Positions 27,567 to 37,499 are shown, numbered from the stretch's first letter. The stretch: 64,000 nt of DNA from Burkholderiaceae bacterium (GCA_913776825.1 CAJYPV010000015.1:124001-188000); one strand, 5' to 3'. Translations and numbers: made by a program. The notes: a model not told the origin generated them from the letters alone.

Positions 27567-30068
27567 ATGGCGCTGCTTGCTCAAACCGTCCGCTTCCTGA
27601 AAGAGACCAGCGCCGCCCTGTGGGCCCGCACCGCCAGCGTTCGGGCGCGACTGGCCGAGTGGCCGACCTGGAAGCGGGTCGCGCTGTGGTCCGGCGCCGG
27701 CCTGCTGACGCTGGTGCTGGTCATCGCCGGCGCTGCCGCGATCGTGTGGCCGGGCCTGCCGGATCTGGACCGAGTGACGGACTATCAACCGAAGCAACCG
27801 CTGCGGGTCTATGCGGCGGACGGCGAGCTGCTGGCGGAATTCGGCGCTGAACGCCGCAGTTACCTGCCGATCGAGAAAATCCCACGCCAGATGCAGCAGG
27901 CGCTGCTGGCGGTGGAGGATGCCAATTTCTATGAGCATCAGGGCATCTCGGTGCCGGGCATGTTCCGGGCCGCGCTGGCCAACATGACCTCCGGGCGCAA
28001 GCAAGGCGCCTCGACGATCACTCAGCAGCTCGCGCGTGATCTGTATCTGACCAAGAAGAAGCTCTACACCCGCAAATTCGTCGAAGTGCTGCTGGCGCTG
28101 AAGATCGAAAGCCAGCTCTCCAAGGACAAGATCCTGGAGATCTACATGAACCAGATCTACCTGGGTCAGCGCGCTTACGGCTTCGAGGCTGCGGCGCAGA
28201 CCTACTTCGGCAAATCGCTGAAGGATCTGTCGATCGCCGAGACCGCGATGCTCGCGGGCCTGCCGCAGAACCCGTATCGGGCCAATCCGATCAGCAACCT
28301 CAAGGCCGCCAAGAAGCGCCAGGCGGTCGTGCTGTCCCGCATGCAGGACGTCGGCATGATCACCGCCGAGCAGGCGAAGCAGGCCAATGACGAAGTGCTC
28401 AAGCTGCGCGGCGCGCAGGACCAGCGCCTTCCCTACGGCCAGTACGCGGCGGAAATGGTGCGCCAGGTCGTCCATGCGCAGTATGGCGAGGATGCCTACA
28501 ACCGCGGCATCCGCGTCTACACCACGGTGAAGATGGACAACCAGATCGCCGCGTACAAGGCGCTGCGCCGCACGCTGATGGACTATGAGCGCCGCAAACC
28601 CTGGCGCGGTCCGGAAGGTGCGGTCGATCTGCCGTCCGACATGGACGACAGCGACATCGACAACGCCATCACCCAGGCCCTGCAGGACCATCCGGACAAC
28701 GACGACCTGCGCGCCGCCGTCGTCACCGAGGTCGGCACCAACCGCATCAAGGCGACCTTGTCCGATGGCGAGGACATCGAACTGCGCGGCGATGGCGTGC
28801 GCACCGTGTTGTCGGCCCTGTCGGCCAAGGCCAAGCCGGAGCTGCGCATTCAGCGCGGCAGCATCCTGCGGGTGTTGCAGGGCGCGCCGACCAAGGAATT
28901 CCCCAAGGGCGCCTGGGCGGTGACGCAATCGCCGGAAGCCGAGGGCGCGCTGGTGTCGGTCGAGCCGGAAAGCGGCAAGGTGCTGGCGCTGGTCGGCGGC
29001 TTCGACTTCGCCCGCAACCAGTTCAACCATGCGACCCAGGCCTGGCGGCAGCCGGGCTCCAGCTTCAAGCCCTTCCTCTACTCGGGCGCGCTGGAAATCG
29101 GCGCCAGCCCGGCCACGCTGGTCGATGACGCGCCGTTCTTCTCCGGCGACTGGGCGCCGCGCAACTCGGACGGCCAGTTCGACGGCCCGATGACCTTGCG
29201 CCAGGCACTGGCCAAGTCCAAGAACATGGTGACGATCCGATTGCTGGAGCAACTCACGCCGGAACGCGGCCGCACCTGGGCCGGTCGCTTCGGATTGGAT
29301 GTCGACAAGCAGCCGGCCAACCTGACGCTGGCGCTCGGCTCGGGCGCGGTCACGCCGATGCAGATGGCCAGCGCCTATTCGGTGTTCGCCAATGGCGGCT
29401 ACCTGCTCAAGCCTTTGCTGATCACCAAGATTCTGGATGCGCAGGGCCAGGAGCTGTTCCGCGCCGATCCGGAATCGCTCACCATCGATCGCCGCGTCAT
29501 CAGCGAGCGCAATGCTTTCATCACCAGCACGCTGCTGCGCGAAGTCGCGACCCGCGGCACCGCCTATCGCGCCAGCCAGTCGCTCAAGCGCTATGACCTC
29601 TACGGCAAGACCGGCACGACCAACGACGCGGTCGATGCCTGGTTCGCCGGCTACCAGCGCCATGTCACGACCGTGGTGTGGATCGGCTACGACCAGCCGC
29701 GCAGCCTGGGCGATCGCGAGACCGGTGGCGGCATCGCCCTGCCCGCCTGGATCGATTACATGCAGGTGGCGCTGAAGGGCTTCTCGCCGTCCGAGATCGG
29801 TCCGCCGTCCGAAGGCGTGACCCAGGCCGAAGGCCCGAACGGGCCGGATTGGGTGTTCACCGAATTCGCCGGCGATGCAGGCCTGAAGACGATCGGGCCG
29901 GTGCCGCCGCCCGGGGCGGCTTCGGAGCCAGCGTCCGCGGTGGTGCCGGGCATCGTGCCCACGCTGCCGCAAGGTCAGACGACCGCGCCTGGCGCAGCGC
30001 CGACGGCGGTGCCGGCGACGAACTCCGGCGCGCACCAGTCGTGGTTCGCCGGCGAAAAAGGTGGTTGA
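27567..30068 (+). CDS. mrcA: Penicillin-binding protein 1A (bifunctional class A PBP)
   Basis: Polymerises and cross-links peptidoglycan. The 833-residue inner-membrane protein has one N-terminal helix (about residues 38-61). In the glycosyltransferase domain, Glu117 sits in EDANFYEH and GASTITQQ follows. An OB-like insert leads to the transpeptidase domain with SxxK at 498-501, SKN at 551-553 and KTG at 681-683. A Pro/Ala-rich C-terminal tail follows. ATG 27567 was chosen over a TTG four codons upstream. The stop codon lies in the first unit of a 13-bp repeat array. Confidence 0.96.
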   Translation: MALLAQTVRFLKETSAALWARTASVRARLAEWPTWKRVALWSGAGLLTLVLVIAGAAAIVWPGLPDLDRVTDYQPKQPLRVYAADGELLAEFGAERRSYLPIEKIPRQMQQALLAVEDANFYEHQGISVPGMFRAALANMTSGRKQGASTITQQLARDLYLTKKKLYTRKFVEVLLALKIESQLSKDKILEIYMNQIYLGQRAYGFEAAAQTYFGKSLKDLSIAETAMLAGLPQNPYRANPISNLKAAKKRQAVVLSRMQDVGMITAEQAKQANDEVLKLRGAQDQRLPYGQYAAEMVRQVVHAQYGEDAYNRGIRVYTTVKMDNQIAAYKALRRTLMDYERRKPWRGPEGAVDLPSDMDDSDIDNAITQALQDHPDNDDLRAAVVTEVGTNRIKATLSDGEDIELRGDGVRTVLSALSAKAKPELRIQRGSILRVLQGAPTKEFPKGAWAVTQSPEAEGALVSVEPESGKVLALVGGFDFARNQFNHATQAWRQPGSSFKPFLYSGALEIGASPATLVDDAPFFSGDWAPRNSDGQFDGPMTLRQALAKSKNMVTIRLLEQLTPERGRTWAGRFGLDVDKQPANLTLALGSGAVTPMQMASAYSVFANGGYLLKPLLITKILDAQGQELFRADPESLTIDRRVISERNAFITSTLLREVATRGTAYRASQSLKRYDLYGKTGTTNDAVDAWFAGYQRHVTTVVWIGYDQPRSLGDRETGGGIALPAWIDYMQVALKGFSPSEIGPPSEGVTQAEGPNGPDWVFTEFAGDAGLKTIGPVPPPGAASEPASAVVPGIVPTLPQGQTTAPGAAPTAVPATNSGAHQSWFAGEKGG

Positions 30069-30181
30069 AGCCGTTGCCTCAGCCGGTCGGCCGAATCGAT
30101 TGGCTGAAGCGATCGGCTGAAGCGATCGCCTGAAACGATCAGCTGAGGCGGCCGCCTGAATCGGTCGCCTGAAACGGCCTT
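30065..30181. repeat. 13-bp imperfect tandem array, nine units, starting at the mrcA stop codon
   Basis: Nine successive 13-mers with consensus CTGAANCGNTCGC. Units 4 and 5 differ at only the last base and the others by two to six bases. The mrcA stop TGA is inside unit 1. Because 13 is not a multiple of three, the CTGA heads place TGA in all frames. Confidence 0.85.
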
Positions 30182-30255
30182 CGCCCGCGCCGCCGTTCAG
30201 CCGGCGACGCGGCTTCCTGGCGCCGCCGAAGCCGGGCGGTCAGCCGCTCAGCCCC

Positions 30256-30939
30256 TCAGAAGGTCAGCGTCTTCACACCCTCGGCCGTGCCGAGCAGGCA
30301 GACCGATGCCTTGTTGCGGGCGAACACGCCGACGGTGACCACGCCGGGCCATTGATTCACGTCCGCCTCGAACGCGGCCGGATCGGTGATGCGCAGGCCG
30401 GTCACATCCAGGATGTGGCAGCTGTTGTCGGTCACGCAGCCCTCGCGCAGACGGGCGGTCGCGCCCATGGCGGCGAAGCGGCGAGTGATCTGGGCGGCGG
30501 CCATCGGGATGACTTCCACCGGCAGCGGGAAGCGGCCGAGGGCCTCGACCTGCTTGCTCTCGTCGGCGATGCAGACAAAGGTCTTGGCCAGGTCGGCCAC
30601 GATCTTCTCGCGGGTCAGCGCCGCACCGCCGCCCTTGACCATGTGGCCCTGATGATCGATCTCATCGGCGCCGTCGATGTAGACGTCCAGCGACGACACT
30701 TCCGACGCCTCCAGCACCGCAATGCCCAGCGCCTTCATCCGTTCGGTGCTGCGCACCGAGCTGGACACCGCGCCGGCGATGCGGATGCCGCTGGCGGCCA
30801 GCGCATCGATGAATTTGTCGACGGTGGAGCCGGTGCCCACGCCGACCACCGTGTCCGGCGTCACATAGGCCAGGGCGGCTTGGCCGACCAGGGTCTTCAG
30901 TTGATCTTGGGTCATCGGGGCGGAGGGTGTGGCGGTCAT
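30256..30939 (-). CDS. rpiA: Ribose-5-phosphate isomerase A
   Basis: Interconverts ribose-5-phosphate and ribulose-5-phosphate in the pentose phosphate pathway. The protein has about 227 residues. Conserved blocks are [13 protein letters not shown] (phosphate loop), DGADEID with the catalytic Asp, and [16 protein letters not shown] 30939 was chosen; a second ATG at 30915 would remove eight residues. The -10-like GATAAT on the minus strand near 31017-31012 may be its promoter. Confidence 0.95.
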   Translation of the reverse strand: MTATPSAPMTQDQLKTLVGQAALAYVTPDTVVGVGTGSTVDKFIDALAASGIRIAGAVSSSVRSTERMKALGIAVLEASEVSSLDVYIDGADEIDHQGHMVKGGGAALTREKIVADLAKTFVCIADESKQVEALGRFPLPVEVIPMAAAQITRRFAAMGATARLREGCVTDNSCHILDVTGLRITDPAAFEADVNQWPGVVTVGVFARNKASVCLLGTAEGVKTLTF

Positions 30940-31139
30940 GGATGGCAACTCGGAGCGCAAGCCTGCAGGAGGGAGATGCAGCGCCGGAATGGGCTGCAAA
31001 ACGGGAGGCCGGATTATCGCCGCCCGCTCTGCCTCAGTCTCGCGGTTCAGATCGCTGCCGCCGGGACTGTGCGGTGTGGCAGCGGCCATGGCCGCGCCAG
31101 CCGCCGCGACGCCCCTGCGGGCGTTGTCGCGCTGATGCC

Positions 31140-32864
31140 TCAGGCCGCGTAGAAGCGCCCATGGAAGCCCAACGGCACCCAGTACGGCAGCCACGCCCGG
31201 GCCACCGGGCCATCGCCCAGCCGCTCGGCATCGAACACGCTGGCGAAGCTGCGCTGGCGCCGCACGTCGTAGCCGAGTCCCAGCAACCAGCCCTGCCCTT
31301 CCCGCGAACTGCCGGGGCGCGGCACCAGCAGTTGCTCTTCCAGCAGCACCTCATCGTCGAACTGGAAGCGCTGGCGGGCGCCGCTCTCCAGGTCGAGGCG
31401 CATCACGCCATCGAAGCCCCAGCGACGCGGCTGGGCGACGCGCGTCGGGTAGTAGACGAAGCGATGCCGCTGCCCCACCACCCGCGGATCCACGACCGGA
31501 AATTCGACCGCCTCATCTCGCCGCTCCAACCGCGGCGCGCCGCCGCTGAGCGACAGGCGCAGCACCCGCGGCTGCGACGGGGCGGCGTCCACCTGACGGC
31601 CTGACATCAAGGCTTCGATGCGCTGATGGAAATCCGGCAGCGGCGGCGCTTCGACATAGTCCAGCACCAGATCGTCGCCCTCATCCCAGGCATTGCCGAA
31701 ATGGAACACCAGGCTGGCCGGCAATTCGGCCCAGCGCGGCGTCAGCGTGGCCTTGTCCAGGATCAGCACGCGCGTGCCCTGCTCCGGTTGCCAGCGCATG
31801 GCCGCGGCCATGCTGGCACCGGCACGGACCTGCGCCATGTCCATCGACAAAGGCGCCAGCAGGAACACCAGGTAGCGCTGAGAGACCGCGAAGTCATGCA
31901 CCATCGCCGGCATGGGCAAGGCGAGCGTCTGATGCGCCGCCAGGCGTCCTTCGCGATCCAGGCGATACAGCGTGAGATGACGCGGTGTCGAGCCGAAGTT
32001 CCAGACCGTGCCATCCGGCTCCACCTTGGGATGGGCCGAGAACGGCATGCCGCGCAGGCTCGCGTCCCAGGCGCGCGGGCCGAGGGTGGCGAGCGAGTCC
32101 GGGTCCAGCTCATAGGCGCTGCCGCCTTCCCACAACGCATGCAGCCGGCCAGCCAGCCGCAACACGCTGGTGTTGGCGACATTGACGCTGTCCGCGCCGG
32201 TCAGCGGGCGCTGCGGCGGGATCGCCGTGCCCAGCGTCGGCAGCAGGAAGCGGCCTTCCGCCTGCTCGGCCTTGAACTTGGTGGTCTGCACGAAGCGCGC
32301 CTGATGCCGGGCGCGACCGCCGTCGAATCGCCAGGCCTGCACCAGACCGTCGCCGTCGAACCAATGGCGATAGCGCTCGGCGCCACGGCTCATCAGTCCG
32401 GGACCGTTGCGATAAAGCGTGCCTTGCAGCTCACGCGGCCAGCGGCCCTCGATGCGCAATTCGGTGCTGGCGCGGTCCTGGCCGTCCCAGCCGCGCAGCG
32501 GCAGCAGCTCCGGCGCGCTGGCCAAGGCGCGCTCAAAGTCCGCCGTCGACAGCGCCGCCGCGCTGTGGGCCTGATGGGCGCTCTCCGCCAGGGCCTGCTG
32601 CGCCAGCGACCAACTGCTGAGCGCCAGCGCGGATTGCGTCGCGCGATGCAGCCAGGCGCGGCGCTGCGGATGCGCGGGGGATTCCGTGCGCCGGGCCCCG
32701 ATGGACGAGGGAGGAAGGAGGTACGGGACGGCGCGGACCGGGTCGGCCGAGGCGGCGTTGGGGTGGGGGTTGGGGTTGGGGTTGGGGTTGGCGTTGGCGT
32801 TGGCGTTGGCGTTGGCGTTGGCGTTGGCGTTGGCGTTGGCGTTGGCGTTGGCGTTGGCGTTCAT
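31140..32864 (-). CDS. Carotenoid oxygenase family protein with (Asn-Ala)12(Asn-Pro)4 N-terminus
   Basis: Non-haem iron dioxygenase-type enzyme of the carotenoid/stilbene cleavage family, 574 residues. Four presumed iron-binding histidines are seen in [29 protein letters not shown] and the C-terminal PLGFHGRFY. After the start Met come twelve Asn-Ala and four Asn-Pro dipeptides, then a Pro/Ala-rich linker. Next is a twin-arginine-like signal ([10 protein letters not shown]) with a hydrophobic stretch ending at QQALA. The ATG at 32864 has AGGAAA eight bases upstream, which supports translation of the repeat. Substrate is unknown. Confidence 0.88.
   Translation of the reverse strand: MNANANANANANANANANANANANANPNPNPNPHPNAASADPVRAVPYLLPPSSIGARRTESPAHPQRRAWLHRATQSALALSSWSLAQQALAESAHQAHSAAALSTADFERALASAPELLPLRGWDGQDRASTELRIEGRWPRELQGTLYRNGPGLMSRGAERYRHWFDGDGLVQAWRFDGGRARHQARFVQTTKFKAEQAEGRFLLPTLGTAIPPQRPLTGADSVNVANTSVLRLAGRLHALWEGGSAYELDPDSLATLGPRAWDASLRGMPFSAHPKVEPDGTVWNFGSTPRHLTLYRLDREGRLAAHQTLALPMPAMVHDFAVSQRYLVFLLAPLSMDMAQVRAGASMAAAMRWQPEQGTRVLILDKATLTPRWAELPASLVFHFGNAWDEGDDLVLDYVEAPPLPDFHQRIEALMSGRQVDAAPSQPRVLRLSLSGGAPRLERRDEAVEFPVVDPRVVGQRHRFVYYPTRVAQPRRWGFDGVMRLDLESGARQRFQFDDEVLLEEQLLVPRPGSSREGQGWLLGLGYDVRRQRSFASVFDAERLGDGPVARAWLPYWVPLGFHGRFYAA
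32766..32861. repeat. Coding hexanucleotide repeat, 16 units
   Basis: Twelve perfect GTTGGC units (32790-32861) and four GTTGGG units (32766-32789) on the plus strand. On the minus strand they encode Asn-Ala and Asn-Pro dipeptides directly after the start codon of the carotenoid oxygenase gene. Slippage by whole units keeps the frame. Confidence 0.97.
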
Positions 32865-32995
32865 GATGGCTTTCCTATGGGGCGGCGGGATCGAGGAGCC
32901 GATCGGCGACTAGAGCCTGAGGCGCCCTCCGCCGTGCCGGTATCGATCGAGAGGTCGCGAGACAGCGAGGCGCGGGCGTCGAACCGAGCTCGCGC

Positions 32996-33631
32996 TCAAG
33001 GCATCGCCGGCAACTGGATCGCGTGGCGCGTCGTGCCGGCGTCCAGCACGGCCTGCTCGAAGCGCGGCGGCCCGAAGTTGCCCTGGGCCTGACGCGAAAA
33101 CGCGAACGGCTCGAGCGGCATGCCGACCGGATTGGTGTCGAGCCGACCGTTGCCATTGAGGTCCTGGAACACGCTGATCGCGACCGGGCCCTCGGGAAGA
33201 TCGCTCAAGCGCAGCGTCAGCCGTCCGTCCACCGCGTCCTGGGCGGCGACGCGCCGCACCGCCACCGGCTTCTTCAGCCAGTCCTGAGCGTCGGCGAAGA
33301 CTGCCACCATCACCTGGGCCTGTGGTCCGCCATCGGTGGCCAGCCCGCTGATCTCCAGCGACAGTTCGGCCGCCTGCACGCCGCCCGCGGTCATGCCGCC
33401 GATCAGCGCCAGCGCCATGAGCGCGGGCCCCGCGAGCCGGCGGATCCGATTGGTGGCGGCCATCGCCAGGCGCGCCCGCGGCGCAGAGCTCTCAGACGCC
33501 AGGCCGGCTGCAGCGCTCAGCGATGCCGGGCGGATCGAGGACGTTCCGATCGGTGAAACGCCCGTGGCGGAGGCGCGAGAGCGATCGTGCGCCATGGCGC
33601 CAGGGGTCGAGACGGTGGGCAGGGGGGACAT
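32996..33631 (-). CDS. DUF2141 domain protein, secreted
   Basis: The C-terminal ~130 residues match DUF2141: a beta-sandwich-like domain with VMVAVFADAQDWL, LPEGPVAISVFQDLNGNGRLD and GMPLEPFAFS. A hydrophobic segment ending at GGVQAAE looks like a signal peptide. With the ATG at 33631 (GGAG eight bases upstream) this signal is preceded by about 55 Ser/Ala-rich residues. The later ATG at 33463 gives a normal short signal peptide and is a real alternative. It lies upstream of the carotenoid oxygenase gene, so the two may form a pair. Confidence 0.8.
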   Translation of the reverse strand: MSPLPTVSTPGAMAHDRSRASATGVSPIGTSSIRPASLSAAAGLASESSAPRARLAMAATNRIRRLAGPALMALALIGGMTAGGVQAAELSLEISGLATDGGPQAQVMVAVFADAQDWLKKPVAVRRVAAQDAVDGRLTLRLSDLPEGPVAISVFQDLNGNGRLDTNPVGMPLEPFAFSRQAQGNFGPPRFEQAVLDAGTTRHAIQLPAMP

Positions 33632-33783
33632 CGCGGGCTCCAAGGGGTGGTCGATGGAGCCAATGTAGAAATCCCGCCGGGGGGCGACGAGCGCGCTGAG
33701 ACGAACCGGACGCCAACGGCGCGAATGGTTCTGCGCGCGGCGCGAAATGCATCGGCGCCGGGCGGCCAAGCGCGGCGTCGACG

Positions 33784-33840
33784 GCTGATCGGTGTGCCGA
33801 CAGCTGATCGGTGTGCCGATGGCTGAGCGGTGTGCCGACT
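33784..33840. repeat. 19-bp tandem repeat, three units
   Basis: Three head-to-tail copies of a 19-mer beginning GCTGATCGGTGTGCCGA, differing at two or three bases, in the spacer between the aroG-type gene's 3' end and DUF2141. Confidence 0.9.
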
Positions 33841-33964
33841 GCCGATGGCGCGGAGCCCGTCCCGCTCAGGCGGGCGCTGCTCGCCGCCCGTGAGCCGATT
33901 GATCGAGGAACAGGCGGTCCGCCTGCAAGACCGCCCGCCCCGGCTCTGCCGGCGGCCGAATGGA

Positions 33965-35098
33965 TCAGCCGGCCGCGCGCTCGCGGCGCTGACGCACTGC
34001 CGCGGCCAGGTGGCGCAGCAGCGGCTCGGTCTGGCTCCAGCCCAGGCAGGCATCGGTGATCGACACGCCCGGCAGCAGATCGGCCTTGGTCTGGCCGGCC
34101 AGCAGATCCTGGCGACCGGGTTGCAGGTGGGACTCGATCATCACGCCGGTGATACGGGTGTCGCCGCCAGCGATCTGCGCGCCGACGTCATGGCCGACAT
34201 CGATCTGGCGCTCAAACTTCTTGGACGAGTTGGCGTGCGAGAAGTCGATCATCAGCTGCTGGCGCAGACCCGCAGCCTGCAGCGCCTGCGCCGCCGCTTC
34301 CACCGACGCGGCGTCATAGTTCGGTGCCTTGCCGCCGCGCAGGATCAGGTGGCAGTCGTCATTGCCGCGGGTTTCGAAGATGGCCGCCATGCCCATCTTG
34401 GTCATGCCCATGAACGCGTGGCTGGCGCGAGCCGCGAGCACCGCATCCGCCGCGATCTTGACCGAGCCATCGGTGCCGTTCTTGAAGCCGACCGGGCAGG
34501 ACAGGCCGGAGGCCAGCTGACGGTGGCTCTGGCTCTCGGTGGTGCGGGCGCCGATGGCGCCCCAGGCGATCAGGTCGGAGATGTATTGCGGCGACAGCAG
34601 ATCCAGGAATTCGGTGCCGGCCGGCAGGCCCAGCGCGGTGACGTCCAGCAGCAGCTGGCGCGCCAGGCGCAGACCCTCGTTCATGTGGAAGCTGCCGTCC
34701 AGATGCGGATCGTTGATGTAGCCCTTCCAGCCGACCGTGGTGCGCGGCTTCTCGAAATAGACCCGCATCACGATCAGCAGGTCCTGCTGGAGTTCGTCGC
34801 GCAGGTCTTTCAGCAGCCGCGCATAGTCCATCGCCTGACCATGGTCATGGATGGAGCAAGGGCCGACCACGCACAGCAGTCGGTCGTCCTGGCCGTGCAG
34901 CACGGCGCTGATCTGCTGGCGGGCGCCTTCCACCACGCGCAGCGAGGCCTCGGGCAGCGGCAGTTGATCCAGCAGCAGCGCCGGCGAAATCAGAGGACGG
35001 ACGGCATCGATGCGGGTGTCGTCGGTGCGGGTGTCGTCGCGGGTGCTGTCGGCGGTGCCGACTTCGCGGTCATGCTGCGGATGGTCGAGGGTCTTCAT
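33965..35098 (-). CDS. aroG: 3-deoxy-7-phosphoheptulonate (DAHP) synthase, class I
   Basis: First enzyme of the shikimate pathway, joining phosphoenolpyruvate and erythrose-4-phosphate. The 377-residue protein has the AroFGH-type blocks LLCVVGPCSIHD, MRVYFEKPRTTVGWKG, IGARTTESQSHR, GFKNGTDG and IDFSHANSSK. The N-terminal ~30 residues contain a short Asp/Thr/Arg repeat (DDTRTDDTR) at the DNA level as well, beyond the usual start of the family. The regulated amino acid (Phe, Tyr or Trp) cannot be told from sequence, so the symbol is by family. Confidence 0.94.
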   Translation of the reverse strand: MKTLDHPQHDREVGTADSTRDDTRTDDTRIDAVRPLISPALLLDQLPLPEASLRVVEGARQQISAVLHGQDDRLLCVVGPCSIHDHGQAMDYARLLKDLRDELQQDLLIVMRVYFEKPRTTVGWKGYINDPHLDGSFHMNEGLRLARQLLLDVTALGLPAGTEFLDLLSPQYISDLIAWGAIGARTTESQSHRQLASGLSCPVGFKNGTDGSVKIAADAVLAARASHAFMGMTKMGMAAIFETRGNDDCHLILRGGKAPNYDAASVEAAAQALQAAGLRQQLMIDFSHANSSKKFERQIDVGHDVGAQIAGGDTRITGVMIESHLQPGRQDLLAGQTKADLLPGVSITDACLGWSQTEPLLRHLAAAVRQRRERAAG

Positions 35099-35194
35099 GG
35101 CGGCGGCGGGCTCTTGCGGGAGCCGGAAATGAGCGAATCATTATCGACCCGAGGTTCGTCGTTGACACGCGCCGTCCGCGTTCTCCCCCGTCGA

Positions 35195-36271
35195 TCACCC
35201 ACTTCGAGGGACCTGCGCGTTCTGCGCGTTTTGCGCGGGCTTGGCAGGGCCCGCCATCGCCGCCAGAGCGACGGCGCCGGCGGAGACCGCGAAGCCCAGC
35301 ACCGCCGGACCGGACAGCCGCTCCCCCAAGAGCAGGTAGCCCATCGCCGCCGACACGCCCGGAATCAGATAGAACAGGCGCGCCACCGCGCCCGCCTGAC
35401 CGCGTCGGATCATCACGAACATCAGGCTGAAGGCGCCGATCGAATTGACCAGCGCCAGCCACAGCACGGCCCCGATCAGTTCCGGGCTCCAGTCGGGCAG
35501 CGACGGCTCGCGCCACAGCGCCAGGCCCAGCACCGCCAGCGTCGACACGCCCATCTGGATGCCGCTGCCGCTGCGCAGGTCCATGCCGGCGCAGAACCGC
35601 TTTTGATAGAGCGTGCCCGTCACCAAACCGGTGAGTCCCAGCAGGCCCGCGCCATAGGCCTGCCAGGCCCCGCCACCGATGGGGCGCTCGGCCACCACGA
35701 TCGCCACGCCGGCAGCGCCGCCCAACAAGCCCCACCACTGGCGCGTCGACAGCCGCTCCGCCAGCCACAGATGCGCACCCATCGCGGTGGCCAGCGCCAT
35801 CATGCCGATCAGCAAGGCGGCGAGCCCGGTCGGCAAGCCCCATTGGATGGCGCAGTAGACGCCGCTGAAATGCAGCACCTGCATCAGCAGGCCGACCACC
35901 GCCAGATGGCCCCACGCCTGCGCCGTGCGGGGCCACGGCGCCCGGGTGATCAGCGCCACCGCCAGCAGCACCAGCGCGGCCACGCCGAAGCGCAGCGTCA
36001 ACAAACTGAAGGGACCCGCATGCGGCAAGGCCAGCTTGCCGGCCACATAGCCGCTGCTCCACAGCACGATGAACAGCAGCGGCAGGCTCAGGGCGACCCA
36101 GCGGGAGAGCCAGACTGGCGCCGCTGAAGCGTGGCAGGCGCTGGAGGCCTCTGAGGCCATCGGGGTGCGGGCCGCGTCGCGCTGCCGGCTGGATCCGGGC
36201 GCGTCCTGGCGTGGCTCCTTCAAGCCGGCCAGGCAAGGGGGATCGGAAACGGGCAGCGTGGTCGAGTTCAT
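35195..36271 (-). CDS. EamA/DMT family transporter, divergent to a LysR regulator
   Basis: About 358 residues with ten hydrophobic helices in two EamA repeats, starting at VALSLPLLFIVLWSSGYVAGK after a hydrophilic N-terminal stretch of about 55 residues. ATG 36271 has GGAG upstream. It is transcribed away from a LysR-type regulator, and the shared 150-base spacer holds a dyad. The usual reading is that the regulator controls this exporter. Substrate unknown. Confidence 0.86.
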   Translation of the reverse strand: MNSTTLPVSDPPCLAGLKEPRQDAPGSSRQRDAARTPMASEASSACHASAAPVWLSRWVALSLPLLFIVLWSSGYVAGKLALPHAGPFSLLTLRFGVAALVLLAVALITRAPWPRTAQAWGHLAVVGLLMQVLHFSGVYCAIQWGLPTGLAALLIGMMALATAMGAHLWLAERLSTRQWWGLLGGAAGVAIVVAERPIGGGAWQAYGAGLLGLTGLVTGTLYQKRFCAGMDLRSGSGIQMGVSTLAVLGLALWREPSLPDWSPELIGAVLWLALVNSIGAFSLMFVMIRRGQAGAVARLFYLIPGVSAAMGYLLLGERLSGPAVLGFAVSAGAVALAAMAGPAKPAQNAQNAQVPRSG

Positions 36272-36361
36272 CAGAGGCTCCGGGACGACGATCGGCTCAG
36301 GCGACCGCCCGGGATGGGCGCGCACAGTCGAGGACCGATGGGCTGAACTCTAGGAAGTCAC

Positions 36362-36385
36362 GAACGGGGACACAATCCACCGTTC
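36362..36385. promoter_or_regulatory. Dyad GAACGG-N12-CCGTTC, possible LysR operator
   Basis: A perfect 6+6 inverted repeat with a 12-base spacer lies between the divergent exporter and LysR genes, 37 bases before the regulator's start. Position and symmetry fit a LysR-type binding site that serves both genes. Confidence 0.5.
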
Positions 36386-36421
36386 ATTCGTTTGAGAGTT
36401 TCCAGAAAGAGAACAATCCAG

Positions 36422-37390
36422 ATGGGACGACTCGAAGATCTCCAGGCCTTCGCCCGGGTGGTGGATGCGCGAGGCTTCTCCGGCGCCGCCAAGCTGTTGG
36501 GCGCGACGAAGTCCGCCGTCAGCAAGCAGGTGGCGCGGCTGGAGCAGCAACTCGGCACGCGACTGCTGCATCGGACCACCCGCAGCGTGAGCCCCACCGC
36601 CGAGGGGCTGAGCGTGTATGAACGCGCGCTGCGGCTGCTCGAGGATGCGCAAGCGCTGGATGCGGAACTGGCAGGACGACGCGAAGCGCCGCGCGGCCTG
36701 CTGCGGCTGAGCACCTCCACCGCGTTCGGCAACCTGCAGTTCACGGCGCTGATGGTGGACTTCTGCGCGCAGCATCCCGAGCTGCAGGTGGTGCTGGGTC
36801 TCAATGACCGGTATGTGGATCTGGCGGAGGAAGGCTTCGATGTGGTGCTGCGGCTGACCGGCCGCCCCAGCCCGGGGCTGGTCGCACGGCGGCTGGCGGA
36901 CATCCGCTTCGTGCTGTGCGCCTCGCCAGGCTACCTCGCCGCGAACGGCGCGCCGGCCACGATCCAGGACATCACCGACCACCGCTGCCTGCGCTTCGGC
37001 TATGTGCAGGCGCCTGATCGGTGGCGATTCGCGCATCCGGTGGACGGCGAGGTCGAGGTCGAAACCCGCGGCGCCTTGCGCTTCGAAAGCGGTCTGACCG
37101 CCAACAGCAGCGAGTCGCTGCGGGTGGCGGCGCTGGCGGGCATGGGGCTGGCCATCCTGCCGACCTATGCGATCGGTCCGGATTTGCGTGCGGGTCGCCT
37201 TCAAGCCGTGCTGCCGGACTGGACGCCGCGCGGCGGTCCGGCCGAGGCGAACACGCTGTATGCGGTCTATCTGCCGAGCCGACTTCCCAGTCCCAAGGTG
37301 CGGGCGCTGATCGATTTTCTGGTCGAGCGCCTGGGTGAGGTGCCGCCTTGGGACCGCAACCTGGACCTCCCCATGAGCCGAACGGACTAG
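36422..37390 (+). CDS. LysR family transcriptional regulator
   Basis: About 322 residues: an N-terminal winged helix-turn-helix (residues 1-60, with [27 protein letters not shown] as the HTH region) and a C-terminal LysR substrate-binding domain. The pattern [19 protein letters not shown] is that of the common proteobacterial subgroup. ATG 36422 was preferred to one ten codons earlier because HTH spacing is then normal. It probably controls the divergent EamA exporter. The effector is unknown. Confidence 0.92.
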   Translation: MGRLEDLQAFARVVDARGFSGAAKLLGATKSAVSKQVARLEQQLGTRLLHRTTRSVSPTAEGLSVYERALRLLEDAQALDAELAGRREAPRGLLRLSTSTAFGNLQFTALMVDFCAQHPELQVVLGLNDRYVDLAEEGFDVVLRLTGRPSPGLVARRLADIRFVLCASPGYLAANGAPATIQDITDHRCLRFGYVQAPDRWRFAHPVDGEVEVETRGALRFESGLTANSSESLRVAALAGMGLAILPTYAIGPDLRAGRLQAVLPDWTPRGGPAEANTLYAVYLPSRLPSPKVRALIDFLVERLGEVPPWDRNLDLPMSRTD

Positions 37391-37499
37391 GGAAGCGCCG
37401 CTGGAGGCGTTGCGGCAGGCGCGCCTCCACCACCCTTCGCACGCGGGCGGCAGACGCCCAGGGCGCTCGTCAGGCGCGATGCGACAATCGCGCCCCATC

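Noticed and set aside
30065..30181. CRISPR-like repeat array
   Set aside because: Units are contiguous 13-mers without spacers and with drift; no cas gene nearby. The other short arrays are also simple tandem repeats.
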